The notes under the pieces were generated by a model. It had not been told where the DNA came from, did not search any database, and saw nothing but the letters and a program-made list of their open reading frames with translations. Of a stretch of 64,000 nucleotides of DNA, positions 48,241 through 64,000 are shown one piece after another. Every line of letters starts with the position of its first letter. Position 1 is the stretch's first letter. The translations under genes were made by a program, and so were the position numbers. The stretch is from NCBI RefSeq assembly GCF_048128805.1, contig NC_136004.1:18970185-19034184 (forward strand), given 5' to 3'. Origin of the DNA: Centroberyx gerrardi. Lineage: Eukaryota; Chordata; Actinopteri; Beryciformes; Berycidae.

Positions 48241-49460
48241 CTACTTTTTCTTGAGCCACTAATTTAAGTGAAAACAACCCCTGAAACATGGCACCAAAAC
48301 AGAACAGCAATGAATATGGATTTTGAGCAGTTTGACAACAGCTTCTGGTATGTAAGGAATGTACTGTATGTGGAATGGAAAACTGTTTAATCTCTGTATG
48401 GAGCGTCTCAATGATCTGTCAGAGCTGCTGATCTAAACAAGACACACAAGGCAGGGCGTCTTCAGGAAGCAGGAACCTGAAACATTAGCAGTGATGTGCT
48501 GCAGTGCCTCCATGGCAGGGTACAATGAGGTCTGAGGTTACTTTGTCTGTCTGACTCAGTGTTGTTGGGTCATTTAGAGTCACAGTGAAAGACACGGTAA
48601 GTTAAATATTTTCCTAAAATCTTCAATAAAACACTTTTACACCCAGATGTGATTACAAACTTAACACTGCACAAGTCAACAGCACCCAACCATATAGATA
48701 TTCAACATTCAACTTTCAATAAATATATTGATAAAGTATGTCACAATATGTTCTGAATCATATTATAATACCATCTGCTCTTCTCTTGGTAAGATCAGGC
48801 TACTCTTGTGTGTAGTGAACACACTTTCATACATATAATGGGTTTGGCATTTGGCACCGGAATAAAATATATTATACTTTACAATAAAACTATAATGTTG
48901 GTAGTAAACTAAATTAGAATCTGCATTGTATAAAAATAATTGGCATATCATAAACACAAAATCATTAAAGGCTTTGTCTTAGTTATGGAAGTTATCGCAG
49001 TTTATGTGACTGTAAACTGCAATCTGGCTCCTCTGGCCTTCAAGCCATATTAGGCACGCAGGAAGAGACAGAGAGCCACACTAACTCAAGAAAATAGAGT
49101 ATGACACCTGTATACTTGCAGTAAACATCAGTAAAACAGCTGTGAATGAGTAAAAATGATAATGTTCTTCACTCCTGGTCTTGTCAGGTGCCTTGGTGCT
49201 AGAGCATCAACAAAGCCCGGCACACACTGCAGCTCTCCAAGACCAAGACTGAGCTTCTGTTCTCTAACTGTCGGGCTTGCACTCGTCTGCAGCCCCTGTC
49301 TATGAGTTCTTTGACTTCTTGGTTAGCGTATTAAGTTCAGCTCTCTGTTGCACCCCCTCAGTGGCTAGGTTTATGTTAAGGAAGAAGGTATACTGATCTC
49401 GGATCTGTGCCTGAGGGCTAGGGAGCAGGAAGCTGCTGCCCTTTGCGGCCCTTTAGCGTC

Positions 49461-58738
<9,278 letters not shown>

Positions 58739-59207
58739 CTGAAAACAACACAGATAGGTAAATCAAATCAGGGTTTATTCATATGAAGAATATTCTGAAG
58801 AGGCATAAAACCAACTGGAAGTGATACGAAAGCGGGTGTTGGGGAGGGAAAGTAAAGGGCTATCTCACCAGACAGGCAGCACTGTTAATATACTGCCGAA
58901 ATTTAGCATACTATGTACCTGGCTGCAGCCTAACCGAGCCCGATTCAGTGCCCCGTCCCCCTATGAATCACAAGGAGGTGCCATTACGTCATGGATCATT
59001 ACATTGACTCCACAAATGGCTTTCCTCCATAAACATTAAAACCACTGCAGCCGTGAGAGGAATAGTAATGAGCTGGATAAAGATGAATCAAAAATGTGTC
59101 AGTTTCCGCCACGGACAAACTGAACAGCGACTGTACTGTTTGATGAATGAACAGTGAGTCAATACACACAGACATGATAAAAGAAGAGAAGAGAGGTTTT
59201 GTACCAA

Positions 59208-59219
59208 GAGAAAGAAGGA

Positions 59220-59259
<40 letters not shown>

Positions 59260-59281
59260 CAGACAGAAAGAAAGAAAGAAA
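59208..59281. repeat. (AAAG)n tetranucleotide microsatellite
   Basis: About 16 AAAG units with one GACAGACAG interruption. Confidence 0.95.
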
Positions 59282-59716
59282 GGTGTAGTGTGTAGCCCAA
59301 AAGCCTGCACAGTCAATGAGTTCAGTAGATGAGGACAAGTGTCTAAAAGCAAGGCTAATGCACAATACGGATGAGTCACGAGGGGAGGAGGGAGGATAGA
59401 GAGAAGGCTCACATTAATTAAATTAGCTGCTCTGCCAGCGGGGAGGGGCTCCATTACCCGGGCCAAGACCCTCCATTAACTCAATGACACAGACACACAC
59501 ACGCACACAGAGCGAGGCAGATACACACACATCATGCAGTGACACGGGTGAATACATACATGCCTGCAAATAAACGAAAGAAATTCTGTTTAAAACCCTT
59601 CCAGTGCCACACATTCATAACTCCGCAGGTTAATTGTGAGAAACAGTTAGGCGATGTGTTTCTGTGCCAAGCCTGGAAAGCAGAATACATAAATATGTCA
59701 GAATAGGCTGTAGTTC

Positions 59717-59878
59717 CCAGCAAAAAACAAATCCCAAGGCGCTCTGTCTCATTACAAAAATTAAAATGCCTTTATTCACATGGCAAGTCTTAGTCTGGCC
59801 TTCATTAGGGAAGTAGTTCCAATGGGAAGTGGTTGCAATGACTCACAGCGCCTTGGACATTTTTTTTTTTTTGCTGGG
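59717..59878. repeat. Imperfect inverted repeat, arms about 37-41 nt
   Basis: The left arm has TCCCAGCAAAAAACAAATCC and then CAAGGCGCTCTGTCTCA. The right arm reads TGACTCACAGCGCCTTGG, a T run and TTGCTGGGA. Reverse complementing one gives the other with a few mismatches and a length difference in the T run. The spacer is about 85 bp, so the unit could fold as a long hairpin or be the two ends of a small mobile element of about 160 bp. Confidence 0.65.
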
Positions 59879-62800
59879 AAATCCTTATTTTTACTGGATC
59901 TTAATGTATATTTACAAAAACTTCCCATGCACTGGCCTATTCCGACTCAGCGGTTACCAGCATCCAAACAGCACCTGTCCGTTCTACACTGACGTCCCAG
60001 TGCAGCGCTCCTTTGCTTCTGGTTTTTGTCTAATACAAATATTCAGCTCTATGACTTGGCCCGCCTCGCTTCTCACTGCTGCCACCGCCTTATGCCAAGC
60101 AAGCCTTTATCACTGCAGCCCCTAGCAGCAATGCATTCACTTCAGATAAAATATATATATTTAACCCAGGACATATAGACATGGGAGGATTTTAAGTGGC
60201 TGACGTTAACATACCAACTTGATACGGGAATATGCAATTGCTTTCCCTATACAATGCATGTACAAAACATTAGGGATATCGTCCTGATAATGAGTTGCAG
60301 CCTCTTTTGCACAATCCACATCTCAGTGTCAAAGTTTAAAAATGCTTCCCTAACTCATCTGCTTCTCTTCATCTGCATCTCCTCCTTTGTGATTGGTATA
60401 GATTTAATAAGGGAAATCAATAAGTGATAATGGCTTTTACCTGGATTCACCTCATCAGTGTACTTAGTGAAAAGTGTCATTCATATTTTGTTCATTCAGT
60501 GTAGTGGCCAAAGCTGAATGATGATGTTCATGTGATCACACACACACACACACACACACTTAAACTTTGATCGCCAGGGAAGTTAGTTCTAATTCCTCTA
60601 ATCCATAGCGGAGTAGTTAGTAAATGTTGCCCAGCCAAGACCTAAGAAGGATCACATGAGGTTTATGACGCTCCATTCCAACCACACTGATCCCGGCTCT
60701 ATGGGTCAGTGTGTCTTGGGGAAGAAGGAACAATAAGCCTCATTCATCTGCTTCAGCCAAGACAGCGCTGCCTCTGAAACGGCGCCGCGTGTGAAGGCTG
60801 ACCAGGAGCCGCTAAGAGGTAGTGACTTAGCAACCATTACAGACGCAGCATACATGATCAATCCTCATCTCACACAGAGCGCTGGCGGAGTCGTGGCAGC
60901 TTGTTTGTCTTCTAGTCCATTACGTAGCCTACACACACTGACACCGTCGCTTGAGTGCACACATACATTACACACACACACACAAACAGACGCGTTTAAA
61001 GATGAAACCTTAAATGACTCCAGTGCAGCTGCCAAACGTGGGTAGATACAACGGCAAAATATGCCATTAATCTTTATCTTCACAACCGCACTCTCCTCTC
61101 CTGTTCTTAATTTTTCTCTCCCCGGTCCCTTCCTTCCTCTCTTCCTCATCCCGCAGCCACTCTTCTCCTCAGTGTGCCATAAAATCGATGCATTCACACA
61201 GGTCTTCGGCGCTTGCTATTACACAGAAAGCAATGAAATCTGTCATTTTATGTTTGGAAACAGAAATGGCATTGGAGTGATATTGCACAGAGCCAAAGTG
61301 GCAATAAAAAAACAGCGAGGTGCCAGATGTGTTTCTACCAAGTCTTGGTACACAAAACTGTTATGATGACACTACTTGCCTCCCTTCTTGAAAATGTAAA
61401 AAGCAAAATAGCAGCTTTGTCAAACCTTAATTAAATCAGACAGACAGACTGACTGACTAACTTGATGTACTGGGCAAAGGTAACTCTCTCTCACAGCCTG
61501 TTTCCCTCTCTCTCTCTCTCTCTGCCAGGACGAGATAGATTTATAGCTTAATCAACACCCTACAGACTTCACAGCTGGGCCCCTGCTCGCATTTCTGCCA
61601 CTCAGTTTACATGTGAGCACACACACACACACACACACACACACATTCATGCATGTACACATATGCACACACACGCAAATGCACAACCTCTCTCCTTGCA
61701 GCTCTGTTGAAAAGCAGCGAGTGTTCCTGGGAGGCAGAGAGGCAGCCAGGTGAGCAGGCAGACAGCCAGAGACACAGAGAGGGAAGGAGGGAGGAACAGT
61801 TTTTGAAATCCTGTCCTGCCTGCTTGGGCGATCCTAATGAGCATCCCCCACATCTGGTCCATGAAGAAACTTCCTATTTTTTAGGAAGAAGTGACAATCT
61901 AGCAGCGTAAAAACATGAAACTAATCTCAGAATCTGTCAGGTTCTAAACGTTTTTGAAGATCAAGGCCGCACTGAAGACAACTCAATTCATTCAGCTTCA
62001 TTTCCTTCAAAATATCGAGATTTTCTAACTAGCGACAGAGCCAGACACTCCGGCTTGCTGCCTTCTTCAGCAGCTGCGGTGTTGCAAATTTTAAAATAAG
62101 GAATAATTTTTGAGTGAGTGCATTTCCTGCTAAATTCAATTCAGACTATAAAAAAAATCAGCCAAAACACTGAACAACAAATGTATCCATGTGCATGCTT
62201 GTGTGCGTGCGTGTGTGCATGTGCATACGTGCACGTCTATGTATGTGTGCGTTATGTGCATGCCAACAAATTAATAAGCAGTTTTGCAGCTGAATTTATC
62301 TATTATTCATCCAGATGTTCCTTATTTAGATTATTAGTTTCTCCTTAAGACAGACATTTTCTCTGGAGGGCTGAGAATACAGGAGAGAATCTGAGGAAGA
62401 GATGTTGTTATGTCCACATCCCCGGTCCAAATGGAGAGCGTAGCCAGAGGACTGATGTACTTCAAACATGAGGTAGCTTATTAATAGAGCCATACTATTT
62501 CTGTTTGCCTCACGCAAAAGATGAAAAGAATTATTCATCTAACGTCTGGCCTTTTAGGCTTCCTCTGTCCAAAACAACATTCCCTGACGCTACACTGATG
62601 CTTAATTACAGGAGGGATGTTGATTAATTTTACATGGCAGCAGTTTTAACTGCTTATGATCCTCCGGTATACAGACTGTATACAGATCTGCATGGGCAGG
62701 ACAGCTGCGTACAGGTTGTTGTGAAACAGTGTCTACAGATGCTAACAAGGCTGCTAGGAGCTAAGAGCCTCCAAGGAACTCATGATATTATATGAGACTG

Positions 62801-64000
62801 TAAATATAATACTGTGCTGTCTGTCATACTATCTAAATTATGTACTATAATCTATGATGCTGTTTGTGTGTCCATAGACGCATTACACTGACATCTAGCT
62901 GATAAACACTGAAGAATTGCAGAGCAGTGCCTTGTGATTTGTTGTCTCTCCTCCTGGTACCCGGGGTTTGTGAGGAGCGGAGCTGTGGAGGGGAGTGGAC
63001 TGTGTGTCGTCTGTACTGTGAGGAAACAGGGAGTGAGCGCACACTTTGATGAGCCCTCTGAGCCTGAGAGGAGACAGCCACTCAGAAAACCTAACTGGCT
63101 GCCCTGAGGGGACAGGAGAGAGAGACTGAAGGGACGGGAGCGGGCAAAAGAGAACGAGGAAAAAGGCGAGATACAAGACAAGCCCGTCTCAGTAGAAAAT
63201 TCTGTTCAAATCAATGATGAAATCGTGATGCAAAGGCATTGTCTCTTTCCCTCCGTGCCTCTCTCTGCCTCTCTGACCCGCCTCTCTCCTGAACAGACAG
63301 GGTTACGCACGGTTTATAAATGAAAGCCACAACAGTGAAGGCATGCACAAGCACAAACGGACGGCAAATCAAGACCAGAGACCCATTTAGCCCTCTCTCT
63401 CTCCCCGAGGCCACACAGATAAGACTATCTCCCTCCCTCCGTGTCTCAACTTCAGTCATGACCACTGGCTGTTGAGAAGAAGAAGGCTTGAACTAACCAA
63501 TGGGAGCAGAGAGAGAGCTCAGATACCTCTAAGAGCTTTGGAAATGTGCCCTCCTTGCCATTGTCTAGGTACTATTAGAAATGAAGGCTCTCTAATCCAT
63601 TAAGCTTTGACCTTCCACTTCTTGCTTTGTCTACTCAGAGCCTTTGGGCCTATAAAAGTGACTGTCTCTCTTTCTCTCTCTCTCTCCCTCTCGCCACATA
63701 GGCATACAGCTAAATATAACACATAAATCTAAAGTAGCATCAGCATGTCAGAGCACTGGGAGAGGTGTCGATGGGATTTATGAAGTGCCACACTTTGTGT
63801 CAGGAGGAGTTTGTATCCTGGCACAGTAAACCACTCGCTGCAGGTTTTGATGGACAATATCTCAGGTCAGACACAAAGGAACAGTTTACTTGATAGCGTC
63901 TATCGCTGAGTCATCTGAGTGGAGCTCTGGTCCAAAAGCTGTAATTTCATCAACCAAGTACAGGTGTTGCAGCACACACACACACGCACGTGCACATGCT

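Larger units (their letters stand above)
58739..64000. other. slc25a1 intron 1 (partial)
   Basis: At least 5.2 kb without a recognisable exon on either strand. It holds an inverted repeat at 59717-59878, an AAAG tetranucleotide run, CA repeats near 60540-60559 and 61620-61646, and CT-rich stretches near 61500-61522 and 63660-63692. GC-rich sequence near 60770-60900 and 62930-63130 shows no coding signal. Confidence 0.55.

Overview
The window looks like nuclear DNA of a ray-finned (teleost) fish. Vertebrate multi-exon genes have short introns, all the splice sites I placed are GT-AG, there are many CA/GT, GA/CT and tetranucleotide microsatellites, and there are short non-autonomous DNA transposons of kinds common in fish. 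No prokaryotic, viral or organellar genes were seen. Exon edges below were placed by eye from splice signals, homology remembered from human proteins and codon phase. The phases add up exactly for all five genes.

Layout. (1) 96-22609, minus strand: pi4ka, phosphatidylinositol 4-kinase alpha. Forty coding exons give 1587 codons. The C-terminal kinase domain lies beyond position 1. (2) 10270-12776, plus strand: serpind1 (heparin cofactor II), nested antisense in pi4ka intron 19, with a likely 5' noncoding exon ending at 9946. (3) 22610-23576: a shared head-to-head promoter region. (4) 23577-26294, plus: snap29, complete, 262 codons plus stop. (5) About 27.6-32.1 kb: intergenic. (6) 32157-44731, minus: a complete somatomedin B / thrombospondin type-1 gene of the SBSPON family, with an 8.3 kb first intron. 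(7) 44.7-49.5 kb: intergenic and rich in repeats. (8) 49461-58738, minus: slc25a1, the mitochondrial citrate carrier, exons 2-9. Exon 1 is not found and probably lies beyond 64000.

The genes do not form one pathway. PI4KA makes plasma-membrane PI4P, SNAP29 is a soluble Qbc-SNARE for autophagosome and endosome fusion, SERPIND1 is a secreted thrombin inhibitor, the SBSPON-like protein is probably extracellular matrix, and SLC25A1 exports citrate from mitochondria. The nested serpind1 and the head-to-head pi4ka/snap29 pair match the human 22q11.21 arrangement, whereas the next neighbours (human CRKL side) differ here.

I did not find a clearly new biological system. The most notable items are an in-phase candidate cassette exon inside a transposon-like element in pi4ka, extra introns in serpind1 relative to my recollection of the human gene, a perfect 22-bp-arm palindrome, a long inverted-repeat element in slc25a1, and dinucleotide repeats abutting several splice sites.
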